NCBI GenBank assembly: GCA_965206125.1
Contig: CBDBIN010000046.1
Coordinates: 1,116,001-1,180,000 of the forward strand
DNA from: CAXWPM01 sp965206125
GTDB lineage: Bacteria; Acidobacteriota; Terriglobia; 20CM-2-55-15
DNA: 64,000 nt
Reading direction: 5' to 3'
The notes under the pieces were generated by a model that did no database searches, was not told the DNA's origin, and saw only the letters and a list, made by a program, of their open reading frames with translations. Shown one piece after another: positions 17,416 through 26,692 of the stretch. Position 1 is the stretch's first letter. Each line of letters starts with the position of its first letter. The position numbers and the translations under genes were made by a program.

Positions 17416-18726
17416 CTATTGCCCGATCGCGAACAACATGTTGTCGGACCGGATAAAGAGACGCCCTCCCGAGATCGCGGGGGACGCCAGCTGGCGGACA
17501 CCTAGATCGTTGCGCGCGATCACACGCGGCTGACGGCCTGCGGCCAGGACTATCGTTTCGCCGCCTTCGCTCAGCAGGTAGATCTTACCGTCGGCGGCCA
17601 CTGGCGAAGCGCTGTAAACGCCCCCCAGCCGCTCCTGCCAGACACGTTCCCCGGTCCCTGCGTCCGTCACGGTCAAGATCCCGACGTCACCGATCATGTA
17701 AACGAGGCCGTCATCGTAGACAAGCGAGGAGATGTAGGGCGCTCCGGTGCCAACTCTCCAGATCACACTACTATCGGTGACGTCACCGCTGCCGCCGGGA
17801 CGAAAGGCCATGAACGGCCCGCTGCGGTAACCACGGCTCGCATAGATCACCCCGTCATGCTCTACGGGCATGGGTATCGGAAACCGATTGGCTTCGTCGA
17901 TATGCCAGAGCAGTTCCCCGCTCGACGGGTCGTGCCCGGAGATGCCCTGGCTCGAGTTGACGATGATCTCGGCGGAGTCACCGGTCTCGACGACAAGCGG
18001 TGTGCTGTAGGAGACGACGCCCCTGCCGCGATCCACCTTCCACCGGACCTCACCGGTAGCGGCATCCAGCCCGAGCAGGTACGAGGCGCGCTCGTGGTAG
18101 CAGAGGAGGATGAGGGTATCGCCGTAGACTACAGGCGAGCTTCCGTGTCCCCAGTTGATCGTAAACGGCGCGTACTCCTCGCCCAGGTGATGTTCCCAAA
18201 CCAATTCGCCGCCGGTGTCGAGCGCGACGATCTGACCGGTCCCGAACCAGGCATAGATCCGTTCACCGTCGGTAACCGGACTGGATGAGGCCAGGTTGTG
18301 CTTCTCGTGAAAAGACTGGAGCCTTCCTGCAGCCGAAAACTCGTACTCCCAGGCCGTCTGCCCGCTCACTCGGTCGATCGCCGTGACGAGGAACGACAGG
18401 TCCTGGCTCGCATCGCCGCCTCTGAGCGGAAGCTCTCCGGCATCGCCAGGACTTCCGCTCTCGACGAGCCGCGGACCGCGTTGTCGGGGCCCCCTCCCGA
18501 GCTGGGATGTGACGAAGACGCGATCTCCAAGGACAATGGGGGACGAGACGCCGGCTCCACGCAATTCCGCCTTCCAGGCGATGTTCTCCGTATCGGTCCA
18601 CGTGGTCGGCAGATTCGTCTCGGCAGAGACACCGTTCGCCGTAGGGCCCCGCCAGTGGGGCCAGTCTTCGGCGGCGCCTGTCGAAACGCCGATGGAAAGC
18701 GCCAGAATTAGTATGGATACGCGCAT
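17416..18726 (-). CDS. Secreted PQQ-type beta-propeller protein
   Basis: 436 residues. ATG at 18726 is chosen because GGAGAGGG lies just upstream and a clear signal peptide (MRVSILILALSIGVSTGAA) follows. The mature protein begins EDWPHWRGPTANGVSAE. Blades are marked by GDRVFVTSQ, SGQTAWEYEF, GGELVWEHH, TGEVRWKVD, SGELLWHID and GERVWQE. It is the first gene of the minus-strand propeller run and lies 9 bases ahead of the ankyrin-PQQ gene. Periplasmic binding or scaffold role; substrate unknown. Confidence 0.88.
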   Translation of the reverse strand: MRVSILILALSIGVSTGAAEDWPHWRGPTANGVSAETNLPTTWTDTENIAWKAELRGAGVSSPIVLGDRVFVTSQLGRGPRQRGPRLVESGSPGDAGELPLRGGDASQDLSFLVTAIDRVSGQTAWEYEFSAAGRLQSFHEKHNLASSSPVTDGERIYAWFGTGQIVALDTGGELVWEHHLGEEYAPFTINWGHGSSPVVYGDTLILLCYHERASYLLGLDAATGEVRWKVDRGRGVVSYSTPLVVETGDSAEIIVNSSQGISGHDPSSGELLWHIDEANRFPIPMPVEHDGVIYASRGYRSGPFMAFRPGGSGDVTDSSVIWRVGTGAPYISSLVYDDGLVYMIGDVGILTVTDAGTGERVWQERLGGVYSASPVAADGKIYLLSEGGETIVLAAGRQPRVIARNDLGVRQLASPAISGGRLFIRSDNMLFAIGQ

Positions 18727-18852
18727 CGTTTCCCTCTCCCGATAGTTCCGCTCATGCGTCGTCGAAGATTCTATTCGAACTAACGTATCAGGGAGGCCGC
18801 GCGAAGTACAGGCCAGGGGCAACGGCTTCAGCTTGGCCTCAATTCAGTCGGT

Positions 18853-18858
18853 TATACT
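18853..18858 (+). promoter_or_regulatory. TATACT -10 box next to the start codon
   Basis: TATACT lies only 4 bases before the first possible GTG (18862) and 10 before the second (18868). A transcript starting about 7 bases after this box would begin at or near GTG 18868, giving a leaderless message. The nearest -35-like sequence (TTGGCC 18833-18838) has a 14-base spacer, so the promoter is weakly supported. Confidence 0.4.
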
Positions 18859-18861
18859 CCC

Positions 18862-21171
18862 GTGTCAGTGGCGAGGGAAAATCAGATCGATCCCATACGA
18901 CGCCTGGCGGCGATCGCATGCTTCTCCTCGGCGATCCTGCTGACTGAAATCACACTGACGCGGATCTTTTCCGTCGTCCTCATGTACCACTACGCCTACC
19001 TGGTACTGTCGATCGCGTTGTTCGGCCTCGGCGCCGGCGGTATCTTTCATTTCGCCACCGACGCTCTCCTCAAACGCGCGGAGTGGCTGGCTCTGCTGCC
19101 GATGATCGCCGGCATCGGACTGATCCTCTCGGTCGGCATCATTCTGCGGATACCGTTCTCGCCACAGTTGCTGACAGCCGGCAATCTCGGCAACCTCGTC
19201 GCGATAATTCTGGTGACTGCGGTCCCGTTTTTCTTGGCAGGGCTCTTCGTCTCCTACCTTCTCATGGCCTACCGGAACGAGATTCCGCGGCTTTACGCCT
19301 TCGACCTGATGGGAGCGGCAGCAGGCTGCATCTCGGCCGTCCTGTTCCTGGGCCTGATCGGCGCGATGGGCACGCCGTTTGTGGCCGCCGCCCTGCTCGG
19401 ACTGGCTGGGTTGCTCATACCGCCCGAGGCTCCCTCGCGGTCTAAGACGGCTCTCGCGGCCGCGCTGTTTGCTGTAGTGACCGTGGGCTGGTCCACCGGC
19501 CTGCTCCGCCTGGAGTTCATCAAGGGTCAGGACGAAACCACCGGAACGGTGGAGTTCGAACGATGGAATGCTTTCTCCCGCATCGCGGTCACGGACATCA
19601 ACGGCCGCAAGGTCATCCAGATCGATGCGGATGCGTCGACGGATATCCTGCCCTCGTCCGTGGTGACGGCAGGCGGACAGGCGCTCCTGGACACCGCGAC
19701 CGGCTTGGTATACCGATTGCGCCGATCCTCCGACGTCCTGGTCATCGGGCCGGGAGGAGGACGTGACGTCGTTGCCGCCATGGCCGCGGACAGCCGCATC
19801 ACCGCGGTGGAAATCAATCCGATCATCACGGGGGAAGTGATGACCGAGCAGTACCTGGATTACTCCGGAGCGATTTACCACGATCCCTCAGTAGAGCTGG
19901 TTACGGCCGATGCACGCAGTTACCTGGAACGCAGCAACGAGGTCTTCGACGTGATCCAGGCAAACGCCGTCGACACATGGGCGGCGGCTTCCGGTGGCGG
20001 GTTCACCCTGAGCGAAAGCTACCTGTACACGGTCGAGGCGTTCGACAACTACTTCCGTCATTTAAACAATGACGGCATTCTGCAGGTTGGACGCTGGTCA
20101 TTCAGCCAGCCGCAGCAGCTGGCCAGGATCGTGTCCGTGGCGGTGGCGGCGCTGGAGGGAATGGGCTCCTCCGACCTGTCCGAACAGTTCTTCATCATCA
20201 GCGATCCATCTTATGAACAGGGTGGCGGCGTCCCGGGAGTCGTTTTCGTCCGGAAGACTCCGTTCGTTGAGGCAGAACTCCAACTGCTCCGACGGTCAGC
20301 CGGGGAGCAGGGTTTCGAAATTCTGTACGACCCCGATGCCGCCACCACCAACGTGTACTCGGAGCTGATCCTGGCCACCAACAGGGAACAATTCTTCGAT
20401 GAGTACCCGCTCAACATCCGGCCGACGACCGATGACAAGCCGTTCTTTTTCCTGACGCTGAAGTGGCGCGATGTGCTTTCGGTATGGAACACGCCGGAGG
20501 AGAGCCGCAAGAACAACTCCGGGTTGTTTCTGCTCGTCGTCGTCTTCGCCGTGATGTTGGTCGCGCCCGCGATCTGCTTCATCCTGCCGCTGGTCCTCAC
20601 GGGACGTTGTCGTATCCGCGCTGCGCCGGGAGCGTTCTTCCTGAACATCGGGCTGGCGTTCATGATGGTCGAAGCTGTCCTTATCCAGCGCAGCAGTCTG
20701 TTCCTGGGGCATCCGAGCATTTCCTTCCTCACGGTTCTTTGCGCCCTGCTTCTGGGCGCGGGTCTGGGGAGCTGGCTTACCAGTCGTACGGCCACCGAGG
20801 CGGCCATGACAGATCTCAGGCGTTCGCTGAGACGCGCGGTGACGACTATTCTGGTGGTTTCCGTGGCCCTGCCTGGGTGGGAACTGGCGGGATTTCAGTG
20901 GGCGATCGGCTATCGGGTCGTCTGGCTGGGGCTCCCGATTTTTCTTACGGGACTTGTCCTTGGCAGGATGTTTCCCCTGGGTCTCCGGTTGTGCGACGAG
21001 GCCGAAATCGCCTGGGCCTGGGCACTGAACGGATCGGCGTCGGTCCTGGGATCGATCGCGGCCATCCTGATCGCGATGGTGGCAGGGTTCTCGTGGGTCC
21101 TGAGGATTGCAGCGGGCCTGTACGCCGGCGCCGCTCTGGCCTCACGGCGGTGGGTTGTGGCCGGGGGCTAA
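18862..21171 (+). CDS. Multi-pass membrane protein with spermidine-synthase-like methyltransferase domain
   Basis: 769 residues. The N-terminal part has about six membrane helices (FSSAILLTEITLTRIFSVVLMYHYAYL and following). The central soluble domain (about 225-500) has the nucleotide-binding VLVIGPGGGRDVVAAM and an acidic strand AVEINPI, like aminopropyl- or methyltransferases. The C-terminal part has six further helices (LFLLVVVFAVMLVAPAICFILPLVL, GSASVLGSIAAILIAM). Such fusions are widespread and mostly uncharacterised. GTG at 18862 or 18868 is the start. It is divergent from the propeller genes. The substrate is unknown. Confidence 0.85.
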   Translation: MSVARENQIDPIRRLAAIACFSSAILLTEITLTRIFSVVLMYHYAYLVLSIALFGLGAGGIFHFATDALLKRAEWLALLPMIAGIGLILSVGIILRIPFSPQLLTAGNLGNLVAIILVTAVPFFLAGLFVSYLLMAYRNEIPRLYAFDLMGAAAGCISAVLFLGLIGAMGTPFVAAALLGLAGLLIPPEAPSRSKTALAAALFAVVTVGWSTGLLRLEFIKGQDETTGTVEFERWNAFSRIAVTDINGRKVIQIDADASTDILPSSVVTAGGQALLDTATGLVYRLRRSSDVLVIGPGGGRDVVAAMAADSRITAVEINPIITGEVMTEQYLDYSGAIYHDPSVELVTADARSYLERSNEVFDVIQANAVDTWAAASGGGFTLSESYLYTVEAFDNYFRHLNNDGILQVGRWSFSQPQQLARIVSVAVAALEGMGSSDLSEQFFIISDPSYEQGGGVPGVVFVRKTPFVEAELQLLRRSAGEQGFEILYDPDAATTNVYSELILATNREQFFDEYPLNIRPTTDDKPFFFLTLKWRDVLSVWNTPEESRKNNSGLFLLVVVFAVMLVAPAICFILPLVLTGRCRIRAAPGAFFLNIGLAFMMVEAVLIQRSSLFLGHPSISFLTVLCALLLGAGLGSWLTSRTATEAAMTDLRRSLRRAVTTILVVSVALPGWELAGFQWAIGYRVVWLGLPIFLTGLVLGRMFPLGLRLCDEAEIAWAWALNGSASVLGSIAAILIAMVAGFSWVLRIAAGLYAGAALASRRWVVAGG

Positions 21172-21235
21172 GACGTCGGACCCGCACACGTCCGCGGTGG
21201 ACGCGTGCGGGACACGATTGCTGGCTGAACTCTCG

Positions 21236-22123
21236 CTACCGGAGGTGTTCGTTGAAGAACGCGATCGTGCGGTCCCACGCGAGCGTCGCCGCCGCTTCTT
21301 CATAGCGGGGCGTCGTGTCGTTGTGGAAGCCGTGCTGCGTATCCGGGTACATGTGCATCTCGTAGTTCTTGCCGTTCGCCTTCAACGCTTCTTCATAGGC
21401 AGGCCATCCCGCGTTGATCCGCTGGTCGTTGCTCGCATACTGGACAAGCAACGGCGCGTTGATCTTCGGGACATCCGCAGCGTCGGGCTGTGATCCGTAG
21501 AACGGGACACCGGCACCCAGGTTTGGCAGTCGAACGGCAAGGGTGTTCACGATACCGCCGCCGTAGCAGAAGCCTACGGCTCCGATCCGACCCGTGCAAT
21601 CTGGATGCGACATGAGGAAGTTCGCCGCAGCAACAAAGTCTTCGGTCATTTCCGGGCCGGAGAGCTCACGCTGCATGGTGCGGCCGTCGTCGTCGTTTCC
21701 GGGATATCCCCCCGCCGGGGTCAGGGCGTCCGGGCCGAAGGCAATGAAGCCCGCCACAGCAGCGCGCCTCGTGACGTCCTCGATATGCGGATTCAGGCCC
21801 CGATTCTCGTGAATCACGAGGATTCCCGGTAGTCGCCCGCTCGCATTCGCCGGACGCGCGAGCAGACCGCGCATCGTCCCGTGGCCGTCGGGCGACTCGT
21901 ACTCGACGAACCCGGCTTCGATTCTGGAGTCACCCTCGCGAATCTGCTGGGCTTCGGCGTAATTCGGACTGAGGCTGCTAACAAGGGCTGCCACGGTCAC
22001 GCCTCCGACTGCGAACTTCTTGGCGCCTTCAAAAAACTCACGACGTGTGATTCCCCCGTGAACATACCGGTCGAAGAGATCCAGCAGTTCCTGATCGAAA
22101 TCGCTCGCTTTCTTGCGTTCCAT
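21236..22123 (-). CDS. Dienelactone hydrolase family protein with Tat-like signal
   Basis: 295 residues. ATG at 22123 has GAGGAG upstream. The N-terminus carries a twin-arginine-like motif (ITRREFFEGAKKFAVGG, Arg27-Arg28) and a hydrophobic stretch ending YAEAQQ, so folded export is likely. The catalytic triad of dienelactone hydrolases is present: Cys186 in GFCYGGG, Asp233 in ASNDQR and a His in TQHGFHND (264 or 267), with Glu106 in VIHENRG modulating the Cys. It hydrolyses lactones or esters. The gene is monocistronic and divergent from surE. Confidence 0.88.
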   Translation of the reverse strand: MERKKASDFDQELLDLFDRYVHGGITRREFFEGAKKFAVGGVTVAALVSSLSPNYAEAQQIREGDSRIEAGFVEYESPDGHGTMRGLLARPANASGRLPGILVIHENRGLNPHIEDVTRRAAVAGFIAFGPDALTPAGGYPGNDDDGRTMQRELSGPEMTEDFVAAANFLMSHPDCTGRIGAVGFCYGGGIVNTLAVRLPNLGAGVPFYGSQPDAADVPKINAPLLVQYASNDQRINAGWPAYEEALKANGKNYEMHMYPDTQHGFHNDTTPRYEEAAATLAWDRTIAFFNEHLR

Positions 22124-22213
22124 ACGTACTCCTCGGATAGAGATTCTCACCCAAATTTGCAGGGAAGGCGGAAGGATACCACGATAGCCGAGGAACCGAG
22201 AGGCATCGAACGA

Positions 22214-22244
22214 CTGTAGGTGCGGTCGCAGACCGCACCTACAG
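22214..22244. repeat. Perfect intergenic palindrome of CTGTAG type
   Basis: CTGTAGGTGCGGTC (22214-22227) is separated by 3 bases from its exact complement (22231-22244). It lies in the divergent region between the hydrolase and surE, next to a possible -10 (TATAGT near 22253) for surE. A relative occurs at 28557-28626. Confidence 0.75.
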
Positions 22245-22290
22245 TTAATTGCTATAGTGACCGCACCAACATCCCGCGAGGCACAAATTA

Positions 22291-23133
22291 ATGATGCGAC
22301 GATCCATCCTTCTATTGCTTCTTTTCCTGATCCCGGCAGTAGCTATCGCCCAGAGCAGGCCCAACATCCTGCTAACCAACGACGACGGGATCGATTCGAT
22401 CGGTATCCGCACGATGGCGAGGACGCTCAGCGAGATAGGAACGGTGACGGTCGTTGCGCCTGCCGGTAACGAGAGCGGGATCGGCCACGCGGCGACCACG
22501 AACCCGCGAGTCGAGATCTTCGTCACGACGGAAACCGACGACGACGGCATCACGTGGCACTCGATTACCGCCCACCCCTCCGACTGCGTCCGCCTGGGAA
22601 TCCGTCAGTTGATGGACACCCCGCCGGACATCGTCGTCTCAGGGCCGAACAGCGGGGCAAACCTGGGCTTCTCGACCTGGTTATCGGGGACGCTTGGGGC
22701 GGCGAGGGAAGGGGCAATGCACGGAATTCCCTCCATCGCCGTGTCGATGGTCGACGGCCCTCGGGTCGAGCATTACGCCAACGCTTCGGAGTTCACGGCC
22801 CGACTCATCGTCGAATACCTGGAGACGCCGATCCCGGAGGGGAGCTATCTGACGGTGAACTACCCGGCGCTGCCGGCTGAAGAGATTCGGGGTACCAGAA
22901 TCGTTCCCCTGGCCGGGCGGTTTCCGTTCGAATGGAACTACGACCAGGAGCGGACAAGGGATGGGGGCCTCGTCTTCCGGCAGCGGATCATCGCCAGCAC
23001 GGAAACCGACCGTGCCGGCGACTGGGGCGCGACAACCGATGGGTACATCACGGTGACGCCGATGCAGCTCGATCAGACCGATCACGATCTGATTCCGACA
23101 CTCGGGGGCTGGAGAGTGCTGCAGGATCGGTGA
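22291..23133 (+). CDS. surE: SurE-like 5'/3'-nucleotidase with signal peptide
   Basis: 280 residues. SurE motifs are clear: LLTNDDGIDS (Asn30-Asp31-Asp32, metal-binding), GNESGIGHA, HPSDCVRLG and VSGPNSGANLG, followed by GTLGAAREGAMHGIPSIAVS. Family members dephosphorylate nucleoside monophosphates with a divalent metal. Unlike the cytoplasmic E. coli enzyme, it begins with a strong signal sequence (SILLLLLFLIPAVAIAQ), so it is probably periplasmic. It is convergent with the HupE-like gene, whose stop lies 12 bases beyond. Confidence 0.92.
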   Translation: MMRRSILLLLLFLIPAVAIAQSRPNILLTNDDGIDSIGIRTMARTLSEIGTVTVVAPAGNESGIGHAATTNPRVEIFVTTETDDDGITWHSITAHPSDCVRLGIRQLMDTPPDIVVSGPNSGANLGFSTWLSGTLGAAREGAMHGIPSIAVSMVDGPRVEHYANASEFTARLIVEYLETPIPEGSYLTVNYPALPAEEIRGTRIVPLAGRFPFEWNYDQERTRDGGLVFRQRIIASTETDRAGDWGATTDGYITVTPMQLDQTDHDLIPTLGGWRVLQDR

Positions 23134-23144
23134 AGAGGAGAAGT

Positions 23145-24503
23145 TCAGCCTCCCGAGCCGGCCTCGTCGACGGGCGCGGACCAGCGGCGCAAACCAAGTG
23201 AGACCAACCACATAAGCCCGCCCATCAGGACGATCAGCATGGCCCATCGCATCGCGCCGGCGAGGAACGCGGCATTCAGTTCGGGCGCCGGGAACTGACG
23301 GAGCGTTCCAATGCGTTCCATCATCCAGTGCCACGCCGTATGGCCGATGAGCACCGAAAGAATGATCGTGCCGACGCGTTCGGCCACGACATAACGAAAC
23401 AGGAACGCCAGTACGGGTAGCATCACGGCCAGCGCGACCAGCTGGCCAATCTCGACGCCGACATTGAACGCCAGTAGCGATGTAATCAGGTGCGACCCGG
23501 CGAACTGTAGAGTCTCGTGCAGCAGGAACGAGAAGCCGAAGCCATGGATCAGCCCGAACCCGAACGTGATCATCCATCGACGTTCGATGCTGACACCCAC
23601 GATGTTCTCGAGCGCCATATAGATGATGGACATCGCGATCAGCGATTCGACCAGGGGGGGGAACCAGAGGGCGTCCGGGGCATAGCTCAGGGCGGAAACG
23701 ATCAGCGTAATCGAGTGAGCCACGGTAAACGACGTGATTACCAGCAGTAGGGGCCGGAATCGCCGGAAGGGAATGACCAGGCACAGCAGGAACAGCATGT
23801 GGTCGACCCCGTCGAGGATGTGGAAGAACCCCAGCGCGACAAAACGCAAGAACGCCTGATGCCATCGGGGATCGAGGCGAACCAGGCCCGGATTGCCGCC
23901 CAGTTCGAACGCGCGATCCACACCGTCCGGCAGTAGGAACCGAAGCACGATCAGAACCTGAAGCCCCAGGCGCTCGAAGGAAGGTTGGATCGCAAATTCG
24001 GACTGGTCCGATTGGATCCGGTACTCGAACATCACGTCGAGCAGAGCCTGCTGCCACGGTATCTCCGTGCCGTCAGGCAACCTGGGACCGGCGAGGTTTG
24101 CCACGGCATCGGCGTAGGAACCGAACGTGGAGTCCGAAGGGAGCGACGCGCGGATCGCGACGATCGTCGGCCCAGAGAGCAGGGTGTCGCCTTCGATGAG
24201 GTCCAGGTTGTCGGAGATCCAGATCGTCGCCCCGTTCCGAAGGGCCTCGTCGGCGGCAGAAATGTCGAGGTACCCCGGTCCATAGGTGGGAAACTCGATG
24301 TCCTGCAAAGCTTCCAGCGGGACGCGCACGAGCACATGCATCCGCTGGCCCTCGGGCTTGACGATAAGCCGAATCGTGACGTCGGCGGCCACTTCGTGCG
24401 CCAGGGTCGATTGAGGCATTAGCGCCAGCAGCAGTGTCATCACCAGAACGGTTCCGCATACTGCGGTGACGGGAACGCCGAGTCTGGGTGTTGGTCCGGA
24501 CAC
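23145..24503 (-). CDS. HupE/UreJ family membrane protein
   Basis: About 452 residues. The N-terminal half (after a signal near MTLLLALMPQSTLAHE) is an extracytoplasmic beta-rich domain. The C-terminal half has seven or more helices beginning with GFFHILDGVDHMLFLLCLV, the HxxxGxDHxxF metal-binding signature of HupE/UreJ and nickel/cobalt permeases. Further His residues lie in SFTVAHSITL and GLIHGFGFSF. A metal permease or sensor role is likely; the metal is unknown. The start is uncertain: the frame opens at TTG 24539, and GTG 24503 or ATG 24440 are better candidates because the mature domain begins HEVAADV. Confidence 0.8.
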   Translation of the reverse strand: MSGPTPRLGVPVTAVCGTVLVMTLLLALMPQSTLAHEVAADVTIRLIVKPEGQRMHVLVRVPLEALQDIEFPTYGPGYLDISAADEALRNGATIWISDNLDLIEGDTLLSGPTIVAIRASLPSDSTFGSYADAVANLAGPRLPDGTEIPWQQALLDVMFEYRIQSDQSEFAIQPSFERLGLQVLIVLRFLLPDGVDRAFELGGNPGLVRLDPRWHQAFLRFVALGFFHILDGVDHMLFLLCLVIPFRRFRPLLLVITSFTVAHSITLIVSALSYAPDALWFPPLVESLIAMSIIYMALENIVGVSIERRWMITFGFGLIHGFGFSFLLHETLQFAGSHLITSLLAFNVGVEIGQLVALAVMLPVLAFLFRYVVAERVGTIILSVLIGHTAWHWMMERIGTLRQFPAPELNAAFLAGAMRWAMLIVLMGGLMWLVSLGLRRWSAPVDEAGSGG

Positions 24504-24652
24504 GAGGCTAAGGGTAGTGTGACCGGGGAACGCTGACAAGGCAGAATCAGTGGGTTACACCGCAAATTTAGGTGCTTGCGGGCGGGCTCGGCATGTATAC
24601 TGACGCACTCTGCACCCAACACCTTCAATTCGCCAGGGGAGGAATCGCACCA

Positions 24653-25897
24653 ATGATGCGGAAACGTAACCTTTTCATCGGCGCGGGTTTCGTCGCGCTA
24701 ATCATCGCTCTCGGAGTCGGCTCGACGGTACTCGAGAGGAGCGTTGCAGCCCAGGGGAACGGGCTCGAGGCTCCGATGTTTGAAGTCGATCCCTTCTGGC
24801 CGAAACCGCTGCCGAACCACTGGATCCTGGGTTCGACGATCGGGGTCTCGGTTGATTCGCGCGATCACGTCTGGATCATCCACAGACAGACCACCTTTGC
24901 CGCGAGGACGGAGATCGGCGCGGCCCAGGACCCGCCCGTTAGCGAATGCTGCATTCCGGCACCGAACATCCTGGAGTTCGACCCGGAAGGTAACCTGGTG
25001 AGCTACTTCGGCGGCCCGAGCGACGACTACGAGTGGCCGACGTCGAACCATGGGATCTGGGTCGACCACAAGGATAACGTCTGGATCGGCGGAAACGGCC
25101 AGTCCGATGCCCACATCCTGAAGTTCAGCCGGGCCGGCGAGTTTCTGATGCAGGTCGGGAAATCCGGCGGGCGCGCTTCAGGCAGGATGGTCCGTGGCCG
25201 CGGCGGCAACGAAGGACCGGAGTACGTGCGGAACAGCAACGACATGGAGAGTTTCGGACGGGTGGCCCAGGTAACGGTCGACGCGGCGACTAACGAGGCA
25301 TACGTGTCAGACGGCTACTTCAACAAGCGCATCGTGGTTCTCGACGCGGACACGGGAGAGTTCAAGCGCTATTGGGGCGCCTACGGCAACAAGCCCGATG
25401 ACAGCGTGAACCTCGGCCGCTACAGCCCGGATGCGCCTCCGGCCCAGCAGTTCCGCGGCCCGGTGCACTGTGCCAAGGTCGCGGACGACGGCCTGGTCTA
25501 CGTCTGCGACCGTGCGGCCGACCGGCTCCAGGTGTTCCAGCGGGACGGGACGTTCGTCACCGAAGCCATCATCGCTCCGCAGACGCTCAACCAGGGTTCG
25601 ACCTGGGACATCGCCTTCTCCAAAGACGCCGACCAGAAGTACATCTACCTGGCCGACGGCCAGAACATGAAGGTTTACATCCTGTTGCGGGAGACGATGG
25701 AAGTCCTGACGAGTTTCGGTGACGGCGGGAGACAGCCGGGCCAGTTCTTCGCGGTTCACAGTATCGAGACTGATTCCCAGGGCAATATCTACACGACGGA
25801 AACGTACGAAGGGAAGCGGGTCCAGAAGTTCATCTACAAGGGCATCGGTCCGGTAACGGAGAGCAATCAGGGCGTTCTTTGGCCGACGGGGAACTAG
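24653..25897 (+). CDS. Secreted NHL-repeat beta-propeller protein
   Basis: 414 residues. ATG at 24653 or 24656 follows AGGGGAGG. A signal/anchor helix (IGAGFVALIIALGVGSTVL) is followed by FEVDPFWPKPLPNHWILGSTIGVSVDSRDHVWIIHR and NHL-type blades: GNLVSYFGGPS, GIWVDHKDNVWIGG, VTVDAATNEAYVSDGY, VYVCDRAADRLQVF, IETDSQGNIYTTETYEGKRVQKF. Two adjacent Cys occur in SECCIPAP. A TATACT box (24596-24601) 51 bases upstream may be its -10. The enzymatic role is unknown; relatives are called peptidylglycine-lyase-like or SMP-30-like. Confidence 0.85.
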   Translation: MMRKRNLFIGAGFVALIIALGVGSTVLERSVAAQGNGLEAPMFEVDPFWPKPLPNHWILGSTIGVSVDSRDHVWIIHRQTTFAARTEIGAAQDPPVSECCIPAPNILEFDPEGNLVSYFGGPSDDYEWPTSNHGIWVDHKDNVWIGGNGQSDAHILKFSRAGEFLMQVGKSGGRASGRMVRGRGGNEGPEYVRNSNDMESFGRVAQVTVDAATNEAYVSDGYFNKRIVVLDADTGEFKRYWGAYGNKPDDSVNLGRYSPDAPPAQQFRGPVHCAKVADDGLVYVCDRAADRLQVFQRDGTFVTEAIIAPQTLNQGSTWDIAFSKDADQKYIYLADGQNMKVYILLRETMEVLTSFGDGGRQPGQFFAVHSIETDSQGNIYTTETYEGKRVQKFIYKGIGPVTESNQGVLWPTGN

Positions 25898-25929
25898 CCT
25901 ATCTCCAGCCTTCAATTGATGGGGAGCCT

Positions 25930-25949
25930 GGTGGTCCGCCAGGACCACC
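25930..25949. repeat. Hairpin between NHL and RRM genes
   Basis: GGTGGTCC (25930-25937) and GGACCACC (25942-25949) form an 8-bp stem, extendable by GGGAGC/GCTCCC with a two-base bulge (25922-25955). There is no T-run. It may terminate the NHL gene or belong to a dispersed palindrome family. Confidence 0.6.
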
Positions 25950-25969
25950 GCTCCCGATCTCTGATTCCA

Positions 25970-25999
25970 TTGACATAGCGTCGGGCAAACAGCTAGAGT
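25970..25999 (+). promoter_or_regulatory. Promoter of the RRM gene with a consensus -35
   Basis: TTGACA (25970-25975), 18-bp spacer, TAGAGT (25994-25999). The predicted 5' leader is about 150 bases (26006-26156), long for this genome, as in cold-shock-type mRNAs. GAAGGA (26145-26150) is the ribosome site. Confidence 0.5.
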
Positions 26000-26156
26000 C
26001 GTTGTATGTGTGATCGTCAGCCTCCGGGTGGCGGTCACGAATTCCTGTTTAGGAGCCTCTTGCCTTGTCCGGAAAAGTAGCTCGGTTTCTGTTCTGATCT
26101 GCCCTTCCCTGCAAAGACCTCGAAGTTCCCGACAGACAACCTTTGAAGGAAATTTG

Positions 26157-26483
<327 letters not shown>

Positions 26484-26494
26484 ACGCTATCTGG

Positions 26495-26526
26495 AAGGAC
26501 ACGTCAGCTTTGGCTGCCGTGTCCTT
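26495..26526 (+). terminator. Terminator-like hairpin after the RRM gene
   Basis: AAGGACACG (26495-26503) pairs with CGTGTCCTT (26518-26526). Inside, CAGC/GCTG continues the stem with one mismatch, leaving a 4-base loop. It starts 12 bases after the stop codon. The run of T is weak. Confidence 0.65.
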
Positions 26527-26692
26527 CACTACTGGCCCCCAACACCTTTCCCGAGCCCCGATCGGGGTTGCTTTCGCGGCCCCCCACGTCGTAAACTCCA
26601 TTTGCCTTCCGAAGCGGTTTGCCGCGCCTCGTCTACGGTCTAAAACCAAGTATGCGCGCGGCTGTTGACCGACTTTCGGCAGGAGGTATCCC

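Noticed and set aside
22681..24057. Open frame of 458 codons on the minus strand
   Set aside because: Overlaps surE and the HupE-like gene in another frame and shows Arg/Pro/Ala-rich composition without any domain.
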